Shown: positions 57,034 through 64,000 of the stretch, piece after piece
How the letters are laid out: each line of letters starts with the position of its first letter
Numbering within the stretch: the stretch's first letter is position 1
NCBI GenBank assembly: GCA_021775315.1
Contig: JAJFIC010000064.1
Location: forward strand, 208,326-272,325
Direction of reading: 5' to 3'
Length of the DNA: 64,000 bases
From: Paracoccaceae bacterium
GTDB lineage: Bacteria > Pseudomonadota > Alphaproteobacteria > Rhodobacterales > Rhodobacteraceae
Translations under genes and position numbers: made by a program
Notes under the pieces: model-generated
Database searches by the model: none
Told to the model about the DNA's origin: nothing
What the model saw: only the letters and a program-made list of their open reading frames with translations

Positions 57034-57570
57034 GTGTTAAGCCGGATTATCCCTTCCATCACCCTTGTCGCTGCTCTGTCTTGCGCAGTTTGGATGATGA
57101 GTTCACCGGTTTACGCCGGCTCTCGCGTCATTCGTAGCCACGAAATGAATTTCACGTTGGGATTAATGGTCCGGGAGTTTTGTGTCGAAACGTTTCCCCG
57201 CTTTGCTAAGGCAGAATCGATACTGAATTCAAAACCGTATTTCCAGAAAAGGGCCGGGCAGAAAGTTTGGGATCACACTGGCCTTGCTGTCGCAATGGAA
57301 CTTACCCGTGTCGAAAGGAAACCGGCCTGCGTGATGCACGTGATTGCAAAAAGGTACAAAGGTGACGCGTGGGCGTATTACGCTGTTCCGGCCTTCGGCG
57401 CGACTTGGGAAAGCGACGAAACGATCGTTGATATGGGTAAAGGTCACACCGGAGACCACTACGCCCAGCACATGTTGATCCGCTATCCAACGCACCAGTA
57501 TTTCAAATTCGACGCAGACCTCCGTGACGATGGCCTCTGGGCCTACAAAATATCATTCATCGCAAAATAA
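57034..57570 (+). CDS. Exported protein of unknown function between sucC and sucD (copy 2)
   Basis: 178 aa with a GTG start three bases after the chimeric ORF stop and a signal peptide (residues 1-28, cleavage near VYA-GS). The mature domain has cysteines in VREFCVETF and KPACVMHV, and aromatic-rich AWAYYAVPAF and YPTHQYFKFDADLRD. It is the likely paralogue of the 56418 product, heavily diverged. Both are probably periplasmic. No family could be named with certainty. Confidence 0.75.
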   Translation: MLSRIIPSITLVAALSCAVWMMSSPVYAGSRVIRSHEMNFTLGLMVREFCVETFPRFAKAESILNSKPYFQKRAGQKVWDHTGLAVAMELTRVERKPACVMHVIAKRYKGDAWAYYAVPAFGATWESDETIVDMGKGHTGDHYAQHMLIRYPTHQYFKFDADLRDDGLWAYKISFIAK

Positions 57571-57591
57571 CCGAATTCATAGGAACCTGAA

Positions 57592-58473
57592 ATGGCCGTA
57601 CTCGTAAACAAAAACACCAAAGTAATCTGTCAGGGCCTGACTGGCTCGCAAGGCACGTTCCACAGTGAACAGGCAATGGAATATGGCACCCAAATGGTCG
57701 GCGGCGTCACCCCCGGCAAAGGCGGCGGCACCCATATCGGCCTGCCAATCTTTAACACCGTGGCCGAAGCCCGGCACGTAACCGGCGCCAACGCCACCGC
57801 GATCTACGTACCACCGCCCTTCGCGGCTGACGCGATCCTTGAGGCGATCGACGCTGAAATGGAACTGATCGTCTGCATCACCGAAGGCATCCCGGTTCTG
57901 GACATGATGAAGGTCAAGCGCGCGCTGGACGGTTCAAAATCCCGCCTTATCGGCCCCAACTGCCCCGGCGTGATCACACCTGACGCCTGCAAAATCGGCA
58001 TCATGCCAGGTTCAATCCACATGCCAGGTTCCGTCGGCGTTGTGTCGCGATCCGGCACCCTGACCTATGAGGCGGTAAAACAGACGACGGATATCGGCCT
58101 TGGTCAGTCATCAGCCGTGGGCATCGGCGGCGACCCGATTAAGGGCACCGAGCATATCGACGTGCTCGAAATGTTCCTGGCGGATGACGAAACCCATTCC
58201 ATCATCATGATCGGTGAAATCGGCGGCTCGGCTGAAGAGGACGCGGCGCAGTTCCTGATCGACGAGGCCAAAAAAGGCCGCTCGAAACCCACCGCTGGCT
58301 TTATCGCTGGCCGCACGGCCCCTGCGGGTCGGCGCATGGGTCACGCGGGCGCAATCGTTGCCGGTGGTAAAGGCGGCGCCGAAGACAAGATCGAAGCCAT
58401 GCGCGCCGCTGGCGTTATCGTCGCCGAAAGCCCCGCAGGTCTGGGCGAGGCTGTGCTGAAGGCGATTGGGTAA
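57592..58473 (+). CDS. sucD: Succinyl-CoA synthetase alpha subunit
   Basis: 293 aa. The CoA-binding Rossmann region is [20 protein letters not shown] (residues 11-30), followed by GGVTPGKGG and [10 protein letters not shown]. The phosphorylated histidine is in [11 protein letters not shown] (about residue 249). It pairs with SucC to make succinate and ATP from succinyl-CoA. AGGAACCTGAA precedes the ATG, the same leader as the chimeric ORF. Confidence 0.98.
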   Translation: MAVLVNKNTKVICQGLTGSQGTFHSEQAMEYGTQMVGGVTPGKGGGTHIGLPIFNTVAEARHVTGANATAIYVPPPFAADAILEAIDAEMELIVCITEGIPVLDMMKVKRALDGSKSRLIGPNCPGVITPDACKIGIMPGSIHMPGSVGVVSRSGTLTYEAVKQTTDIGLGQSSAVGIGGDPIKGTEHIDVLEMFLADDETHSIIMIGEIGGSAEEDAAQFLIDEAKKGRSKPTAGFIAGRTAPAGRRMGHAGAIVAGGKGGAEDKIEAMRAAGVIVAESPAGLGEAVLKAIG

Positions 58474-58552
58474 TATTGAGCAATAATCGGATCCTTTGCG
58501 CTGTTTATAGAGGCATTCCGGTGCCAGAGTCGGAAACAACTGAGAAATTGAT

Positions 58553-59146
58553 ATGAAACTCTTTGAAGCAAACAAGACTTGTCTCAAAAACTACAAAGAG
58601 TTTTCTGGGCGCGCAGTACGGTCCGAATTCTGGAAGTTCATATTGTTTCAGTTCCTAGCCATGATTGGGTTGACGGTCGTCAACTCAATCCTTTTTGGCC
58701 CCACGGAAAACCTGGTTGTAATGGTCACAACAGGTTCTGACGGAATTCCTGTGCAGTCTGTACGCCACCATCTTCAATACAATTCTGGTTGGCTAGGAAC
58801 AATTTATGGCTTTGCAATGCTGATGCCGACCCTATCTGTCACTTGGCGAAGAATGCACGATACCGGCAAACCCGGATGGCAAATCATCATCCCGATGTCT
58901 GTGGCTTTACTGATCTCTTTACTGGTCTTTTATTTTTCCTTTGTTTCTATCCCGATTGACCAATCAATCGTCCCACATGGGATAGAAACGCCATCATCGG
59001 TTCGGATGCCCACGAATCCCGGCCTGGCTTTGTTCGCTTGGGCCATTGGTATGGCCTCAATTGCGCTTACGATTTTCTGGCTGACAAGGAAATCCCAACC
59101 CGGCCCCAACAAATACGGCCCCAACCCTAACGAGGGGTCCGCATGA
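58553..59146 (+). CDS. DUF805 domain membrane protein
   Basis: 197 aa with the DUF805 signature KNYKEFSGRAVRSEFWKFIL (residues 13-32), four transmembrane helices and RRMHDTGKPGWQIIIP in the middle, which is also typical. The tail PGPNKYGPNPN is a common ending of this family. Function unknown. Its stop overlaps the hydrolase start (ATGA). It is placed between sucD and sucA. Confidence 0.87.
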   Translation: MKLFEANKTCLKNYKEFSGRAVRSEFWKFILFQFLAMIGLTVVNSILFGPTENLVVMVTTGSDGIPVQSVRHHLQYNSGWLGTIYGFAMLMPTLSVTWRRMHDTGKPGWQIIIPMSVALLISLLVFYFSFVSIPIDQSIVPHGIETPSSVRMPTNPGLALFAWAIGMASIALTIFWLTRKSQPGPNKYGPNPNEGSA

Positions 59147-59886
59147 CTGTGCGCGCCCTCATCTCGCCCATTCTTGTGGCCCTTTTGTTGCTTGTCGCCA
59201 CGGCGGCCACGGCTTTTGAATTTGGCCCCCTCAAGGGCGAGGTTTACGGCAACGGCACCAAAAACCTTGTTGTGATCCTGCACGGCGATGGCGGACCGGG
59301 GCGCTATGACAACTTTGCCAAACGGGTCGCCAATTCTACACCAAACGCGACGGTTGTGACCCTCAACCGGCCTGGCTATGGTCGCGGCAAGTATCGCTCC
59401 AAAGGGCGTGGCGGCTCCAGCCTGGGCGATCTTTACACCAAGCGAAACAACGACCTGCTGGCTAAGACTCTGATCGCAATGAAGGCCAGCCTCAAACCAA
59501 AGAAGATCATCGTCATCGGCCATTCCGGTGGCTCAGGCCAGATGGGTTCGGTTATTGGCCGCTACCCCGGCATTTCGAACACGGTGATGCTGGTCTCTTG
59601 TCCGTGCAATGTACCGAAATGGCGTATCTCGCGCCGGGGCAAGAACAACTGGACATCAAGCCAATCGCCGCTCAATTACGTTTCCAAGATATCCGGGCGC
59701 ACCCATATTTACGTTGTTATCGGCGTCAAGGACAGCAACACCAAACTGCCATTTTCCGAAGAATACACCGCAGCAGCCAAGGCAGCGGGCAAAAAAGTAA
59801 CATTTGTGTCGATCCCAAACGGCACCCACACATGGTCAACGCTTGAGCCGACCGTGGAAAAACTTCTAGCGAAAGAGATGAGGTAA
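59143..59886 (+). CDS. Exported alpha/beta hydrolase
   Basis: 247 aa with a signal peptide (about residues 1-24, cleavage near ATA-FE). The oxyanion segment is ILHGDGGPG, the nucleophile elbow GHSGGSGQMG (serine at about 128), the probable acid in GVKDSNTKLP and the histidine in NGTHTWS. A CPC pair lies just after the nucleophile region. It is coupled to the DUF805 gene and ends three bases before sucA. The substrate is unknown; an esterase or peptidase-like role is possible. Confidence 0.85.
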   Translation: MTVRALISPILVALLLLVATAATAFEFGPLKGEVYGNGTKNLVVILHGDGGPGRYDNFAKRVANSTPNATVVTLNRPGYGRGKYRSKGRGGSSLGDLYTKRNNDLLAKTLIAMKASLKPKKIIVIGHSGGSGQMGSVIGRYPGISNTVMLVSCPCNVPKWRISRRGKNNWTSSQSPLNYVSKISGRTHIYVVIGVKDSNTKLPFSEEYTAAAKAAGKKVTFVSIPNGTHTWSTLEPTVEKLLAKEMR

Positions 59887-59889
59887 ACA

Positions 59890-62844
59890 ATGACCGAACA
59901 ATCTCCAAACGACCAGTTTCACGCGTCCAGCTTTATGCAAGGCCATAACGCGGAATATCTGGAACAGCTTTATGCCCGCTATGCCAACGACCCGAACGCG
60001 GTTGATGCCAGCTGGCAGGCCTATTTCAAGGCTCTTGGCGATACCGATCAGGACGTCCGGGCCGAGGCAACCGGCCCCTCTTGGCACCGCACCGACTGGC
60101 CCCCTGTTCCCAGCGATGACCTGACTGCTGCGCTGGACGGCCAATGGCCAGCCGAGCCGAAAGCGGCGGCGAAAAAGATTACCGCTAAGGCGGAAGAAAA
60201 AGGTGTCGAGCTTAGCGACAGTCAGATTCAACAGGCCGTTCTGGACAGCATGCGCGCCCTGATGCTGATCCGTGCTTACCGGATCCGGGGCCATCTGGTC
60301 GCCGACCTTGACCCGCTTGGGATGCGCGAAGACAGCCGCCACCCCGAACTTGACCCACTGTCTTATGGCTTTACCGAAAACGATCTGGATCGCCCTATCT
60401 TTCTGGACAAGGTGCTTGGGCTTGACGTGGCTTCGATGCGCGAAATCGTGGCGATCGTCAAAAGCACCTATTGCGGCACTTTTGCACTGCAATACATGCA
60501 CATCTCGGACGGTGAACAGGCCGGTTGGCTTAAGGAACGGATCGAAGGTTACGGCAAAGAAATCCAGTTCACCCGCGCCGGTCGCAAGGCCATCCTGAAC
60601 AAACTGGTCGAGGCCGAGGGCTTTGAGAAATTCTTGCACGTCAAATATATGGGCACCAAACGGTTTGGCCTTGATGGTGGCGAGGCATTGATCCCGGCGA
60701 TGGAGCAGATCATCAAACGCGGTGGCGCGCTTGGGATCGAGGAAATCATCATCGGCATGCCGCACAGGGGCCGCTTGTCGGTTCTGGCCAATGTGATGGA
60801 AAAACCTTACCGGGCCATCTTTAATGAATTTCAGGGTGGTAGTTTTAAGCCCACGGATGTCGAAGGCTCGGGTGATGTGAAATACCATCTGGGCGCCTCG
60901 TCCGACCGGGCATTTGACGACAACAAGGTGCACCTGTCCCTGACCGCCAATCCCAGCCACCTAGAGGCCGTGAACCCCGTCGTGCTGGGCAAGGCGCGCG
61001 CCAAACAGTTCCAGCGAAACGACAAGGAACGGTCAAAGGTTCTGCCGGTGCTGCTGCACGGCGATGCGGCCTTTGCAGGGCAAGGCGTGATTGCGGAATG
61101 TTTCGGCCTGTCGGGTCTTGTTGGCCATAAAACCGGCGGCACGATGCATATCGTGGTCAATAACCAGATCGGTTTCACGACCGCGCCGCATTTTTCCCGC
61201 TCGTCGCCTTATCCGACAGACATCGCCCTGATGGTCGAAGCGCCGATTTTCCACGTCAACGGCGACGATCCCGAGGCTGTGGTACACGCCGCCAAGGTTG
61301 CAACTGAATTCCGCCAAAAATTCCACAAAGACGTGGTGCTTGATATTTTCTGCTACCGCCGATTTGGCCACAATGAGGGGGATGAACCGATGTTCACAAA
61401 TCCCCTGATGTACAAAAAAATCAAAACCCAGAAATCCACGCTCCAGCTTTACACCGAACGTCTGGTGGCTGACGGCCTGATCCCCGAAGGCGAGATCGAG
61501 GATATGAAGGCCGCGTTTCAGGCTCATCTGAACGAAGAATTTGAGGCCGGTAAGGAATACCGCCCCAACAAGGCCGACTGGCTGGATGGTCGCTGGTCGC
61601 ATCTGGACCGGCAAGCGGGCGAATATCAGCGCGGCCAAACCGCCGTTGACCCTGCACGCCTGCAAGAGGTCGGCACCGCCCTGACCACCGTGCCCGAAGA
61701 TTACAACATCCACCGCACCATCACCCGGCTGCTGGATTCCAAACGTGAAATGCTGGACACCGGCAAAGGCATCGACTGGGCCACAGCCGAGGCGATGGCC
61801 TTTGGCTCGCTTCTGCTGGAAGGGTTTCCCGTACGTCTTTCCGGTCAGGACAGCACGCGCGGCACGTTCAGCCAACGCCATTCCGGCATCATAGATCAGG
61901 AAACCGAGCGTCGCTATCTACCACTCAATCACATCAAGGAAGGGCAAGCCGGTTACGAGGTTATCGACAGCATGTTGTCGGAATATGCCGTTCTTGGCTT
62001 TGAATATGGCTACAGCCTTGCCGAGCCAAACGCCCTGACCCTGTGGGAAGCGCAGTTCGGCGATTTCGCCAATGGCGCGCAAATCATGATCGACCAGTTC
62101 GTCAGCTCCGGCGAACGCAAATGGCTGCGGATGTCAGGCCTTGTGATGCTGTTGCCGCATGGTTTTGAAGGCCAGGGGCCGGAACATTCCAGTGCCCGCC
62201 TTGAACGCTTTTTGCAAAACTCAGCCGAGGATAATTGGATCGTCGCCAACTGCACCACGCCGTCCAACTATTTCCACATCCTGCGCCGCCAATTGCATCG
62301 CAGCTTTCGCAAACCGCTGATCATGATGACGCCGAAGTCGCTACTGCGCCACAAAATGGCCGTCAGCAATATCGAAGATCTGGCCACCGGTTCGTCCTTT
62401 CACCGCGTGCTTTGGGATGATGCCCAAAAAGGCAATTCCGACACGGTGCTGAAAACCGACGAAGATATCCGTCGTGTCGTTCTGTGTTCCGGCAAGGTCT
62501 ATTACGACCTGCTGGAAGCCCGCGATGCTGCGGGTCTGGACGACGTTTATATTCTGCGCCTTGAACAATTCTATCCGTTCCCCGCGATGTCCATGTCCAA
62601 AGAGCTGACACGCTTTCGTCAGGCCGAGGTGGTCTGGTGCCAGGAAGAACCCAAAAACCAAGGCGCCTGGACCTTTATCGAACCCAATATCGAATGGATT
62701 CTGGGCCGTATCGACGCCAAAACCAAACGCCCGACCTATAACGGTCGACCAGCCGCGGCATCCCCTGCCACCGGCCTTGCCTCGCAACATAAACTACAGC
62801 AACAGGCGCTCGTGAATGACGCGCTTGGCCTTGAAACGGAGTAA
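59890..62844 (+). CDS. sucA: 2-oxoglutarate dehydrogenase E1 component
   Basis: 984 aa thiamine-diphosphate enzyme that decarboxylates 2-oxoglutarate and passes the succinyl group to SucB. The N-terminal E2-binding helix contains [20 protein letters not shown]. The core has [32 protein letters not shown], the ThDP motif [15 protein letters not shown] and NNQIGFTT. Later [13 protein letters not shown] and [20 protein letters not shown] (the first residues read VMLL) are standard. The sucB start follows after five bases. Confidence 0.98.
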   Translation: MTEQSPNDQFHASSFMQGHNAEYLEQLYARYANDPNAVDASWQAYFKALGDTDQDVRAEATGPSWHRTDWPPVPSDDLTAALDGQWPAEPKAAAKKITAKAEEKGVELSDSQIQQAVLDSMRALMLIRAYRIRGHLVADLDPLGMREDSRHPELDPLSYGFTENDLDRPIFLDKVLGLDVASMREIVAIVKSTYCGTFALQYMHISDGEQAGWLKERIEGYGKEIQFTRAGRKAILNKLVEAEGFEKFLHVKYMGTKRFGLDGGEALIPAMEQIIKRGGALGIEEIIIGMPHRGRLSVLANVMEKPYRAIFNEFQGGSFKPTDVEGSGDVKYHLGASSDRAFDDNKVHLSLTANPSHLEAVNPVVLGKARAKQFQRNDKERSKVLPVLLHGDAAFAGQGVIAECFGLSGLVGHKTGGTMHIVVNNQIGFTTAPHFSRSSPYPTDIALMVEAPIFHVNGDDPEAVVHAAKVATEFRQKFHKDVVLDIFCYRRFGHNEGDEPMFTNPLMYKKIKTQKSTLQLYTERLVADGLIPEGEIEDMKAAFQAHLNEEFEAGKEYRPNKADWLDGRWSHLDRQAGEYQRGQTAVDPARLQEVGTALTTVPEDYNIHRTITRLLDSKREMLDTGKGIDWATAEAMAFGSLLLEGFPVRLSGQDSTRGTFSQRHSGIIDQETERRYLPLNHIKEGQAGYEVIDSMLSEYAVLGFEYGYSLAEPNALTLWEAQFGDFANGAQIMIDQFVSSGERKWLRMSGLVMLLPHGFEGQGPEHSSARLERFLQNSAEDNWIVANCTTPSNYFHILRRQLHRSFRKPLIMMTPKSLLRHKMAVSNIEDLATGSSFHRVLWDDAQKGNSDTVLKTDEDIRRVVLCSGKVYYDLLEARDAAGLDDVYILRLEQFYPFPAMSMSKELTRFRQAEVVWCQEEPKNQGAWTFIEPNIEWILGRIDAKTKRPTYNGRPAAASPATGLASQHKLQQQALVNDALGLETE

Positions 62845-62849
62845 CCCCG

Positions 62850-64000
62850 ATGTCCACAGAAATCCGCGTGCCAACACTCGGCGAAAGCGTCACCGAGGCC
62901 ACCATCGCCACTTGGTTCAAGAAACCCGGTGATCCCGTCGCCGTTGACGAAATGCTGTGCGAACTGGAAACCGACAAAGTCACCGTCGAGGTGCCATCAC
63001 CTGTCGCAGGAACCTTTGGCGAAATCGTTGCCGCCGAAGGCGACACCGTTGGCGTTGACGCTTTGCTCGCCACCATCAACGAAGGCGCTGTTGCTGCATC
63101 TGCGCCAGCCGGCGCCGCTACTCCGGCCCCGGCCGCTGCTGAACCCGTCGCGACCAAGGACGTTGAAAACGCACCTTCCGCCAAAAAGCTGATGGCCGAA
63201 CAAGGTGTTTCGTCTGACCAGATCAGTGGCACAGGCCGCGATGGTCGGATCATGAAAGAAGACGTCGAAAAGGCCGTCGCCGCCAGTGCACTGACCCCGC
63301 CCTCAGCGACCGAGGCCCCGGCCCCGGCGGCCCCACGCGGACCTGTGGCGGTCGATGATGCAGAACGCGAAGAGCGGGTTAAGATGACCCGCCTGCGCCA
63401 AACCATTGCGCGCCGCCTGAAAGACAGCCAGAACACCGCCGCCATGCTGACCACCTATAACGAGGTGGACATGACCGGCGTCATGGAACTGCGCAATGAA
63501 TACAAAGACCTGTTTTTGAAAAAGCACGGCGTCAAGCTTGGCTTTATGTCGTTCTTTGTCAAAGCCTGCAATCACGCCTTGAAAGAGGTGCCGGACGTCA
63601 ACGCCGAAATCGACGGCACTGATGTGGTTTACAAAAACTTCGTCCATATGGGCGTGGCAGTTGGCACGCCAAACGGTCTGGTTGTGCCGGTTGTGCGCAA
63701 TGCCGATCAGATGTCATTCGCCAATATCGAAAAGAAAATCGCCGAACTTGGCCTGCGCGCCCGCGACGGAAAATTGTCGATGGCTGATATGCAGGGTGGC
63801 ACGTTCACGATCTCCAACGGCGGTGTTTACGGCTCGTTGATGTCCTCACCGATCCTGAACCCACCGCAATCGGGTATCCTTGGCATGCACAAAATTCAGG
63901 ACCGCCCAATGGTTGTGAACGGCGAGATCGTGATCCGCCCGATGATGTATCTGGCGCTGTCCTATGACCACCGTGTGGTTGATGGCAAAGGCGCGGTAAC
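62850..64000 (+). CDS. sucB: Dihydrolipoamide succinyltransferase, E2 of 2-oxoglutarate dehydrogenase (3'-truncated)
   Basis: 383 codons visible, open to the window end. The lipoyl domain (1-77) has the modified lysine in [14 protein letters not shown]. An Ala/Pro-rich linker (about 85-105) follows. The peripheral subunit-binding domain is around [20 protein letters not shown] (about 110-140), after a second Pro/Ala linker comes the catalytic domain starting near [15 protein letters not shown]. The active-site [10 protein letters not shown] is visible just before the window ends. It succinylates CoA in the OGDH complex. Confidence 0.97.
   Translation, partial: MSTEIRVPTLGESVTEATIATWFKKPGDPVAVDEMLCELETDKVTVEVPSPVAGTFGEIVAAEGDTVGVDALLATINEGAVAASAPAGAATPAPAAAEPVATKDVENAPSAKKLMAEQGVSSDQISGTGRDGRIMKEDVEKAVAASALTPPSATEAPAPAAPRGPVAVDDAEREERVKMTRLRQTIARRLKDSQNTAAMLTTYNEVDMTGVMELRNEYKDLFLKKHGVKLGFMSFFVKACNHALKEVPDVNAEIDGTDVVYKNFVHMGVAVGTPNGLVVPVVRNADQMSFANIEKKIAELGLRARDGKLSMADMQGGTFTISNGGVYGSLMSSPILNPPQSGILGMHKIQDRPMVVNGEIVIRPMMYLALSYDHRVVDGKGAV

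Noticed and set aside
59866..60960. 364-codon minus-strand frame opposite sucA
   Set aside because: Antisense to the conserved N-terminus of SucA; low-complexity, histidine- and arginine-rich translation with no domain.

Overview
The window looks like a chromosome segment of an alphaproteobacterium of the Rhodobacteraceae (Roseobacter group). The reasons are an sdhCDAB block and an mdh-sucC-sucD-sucA-sucB block with small genes interleaved, ethylmalonyl-CoA pathway genes (ccr, ecm and a malyl-CoA thioesterase-type gene), a LuxR/LuxI pair, DeoC/ALDH nucleoside catabolism and many Rhodobacterales-type proteins. These assignments come from reading protein motifs; no database search was made. I saw no rRNA, tRNA, CRISPR array, prophage or insertion sequence.

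Layout. 1-3932: 3' part of a nucleoside-type ABC importer operon ending in a purine-nucleoside phosphorylase. 4082-5760: TauE/SafE exporter with its TIGR02186-type partner. 5872-10188 (minus strand): small upstream ORF, luxR, luxI, a RecD-like helicase, a stand-alone AsnC ligand-binding domain and an SDR. 10412-15974: ccr, a PlsB-like acyltransferase and ecm. 16173-19360: deoD, aldo/keto reductase, DUF3108 protein and dienelactone hydrolase. 19388-24316 (minus): sdhC-sdhD-sdhA-sulfotransferase-sdhB plus a membrane protein. 24528-36266: DUF4344 peptidase, YcaQ-type glycosylase, ALDH, a peptide-type ABC importer interrupted by an FAD oxidoreductase and a cysteine-free DsrC/TusE homologue, and an M20 peptidase. 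36433-37344: ring-cleaving dioxygenase. 37520-45131: an uncharacterised co-directional AAA+ ATPase/coiled-coil/membrane-protein cluster. 45182-49696 (minus): deoC, a double-domain ALDH and an ArgE-like deacylase. 49898-53844: a kinase-fold protein, an AhpD-like protein, mcl2, a small secreted protein and a second TauE. 54022-64000: mdh, sucC, sucD, sucA and sucB, with four extra genes and one chimeric relic.

How it fits together. The centre of gravity is acetyl-CoA oxidation and assimilation: the TCA enzymes (SDH, MDH, SCS, OGDH) and the ethylmalonyl-CoA pathway, which replaces the glyoxylate shunt in relatives such as Rhodobacter sphaeroides. The three TCA transcription units (sdhC, mdh, sucC) share an upstream GTATACAA site. 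The ccr leader carries two CTGC-N3-GCAG palindromes of the PhaR type. Nucleoside uptake and breakdown is spread over three loci.

Most notable: (i) a 44-codon ORF between sucC and sucD whose start copies the sucD start and whose end copies the sucC end. This is the expected scar of a tandem duplication spanning the sucC-sucD junction, and it predicts that the two secreted proteins on either side are paralogues. (ii) The AAA+ cluster at 37.5-45.1 kb is the best candidate for an undescribed system. (iii) A DsrC/TusE homologue contains no cysteine. (iv) A sulfotransferase gene sits between sdhA and sdhB.
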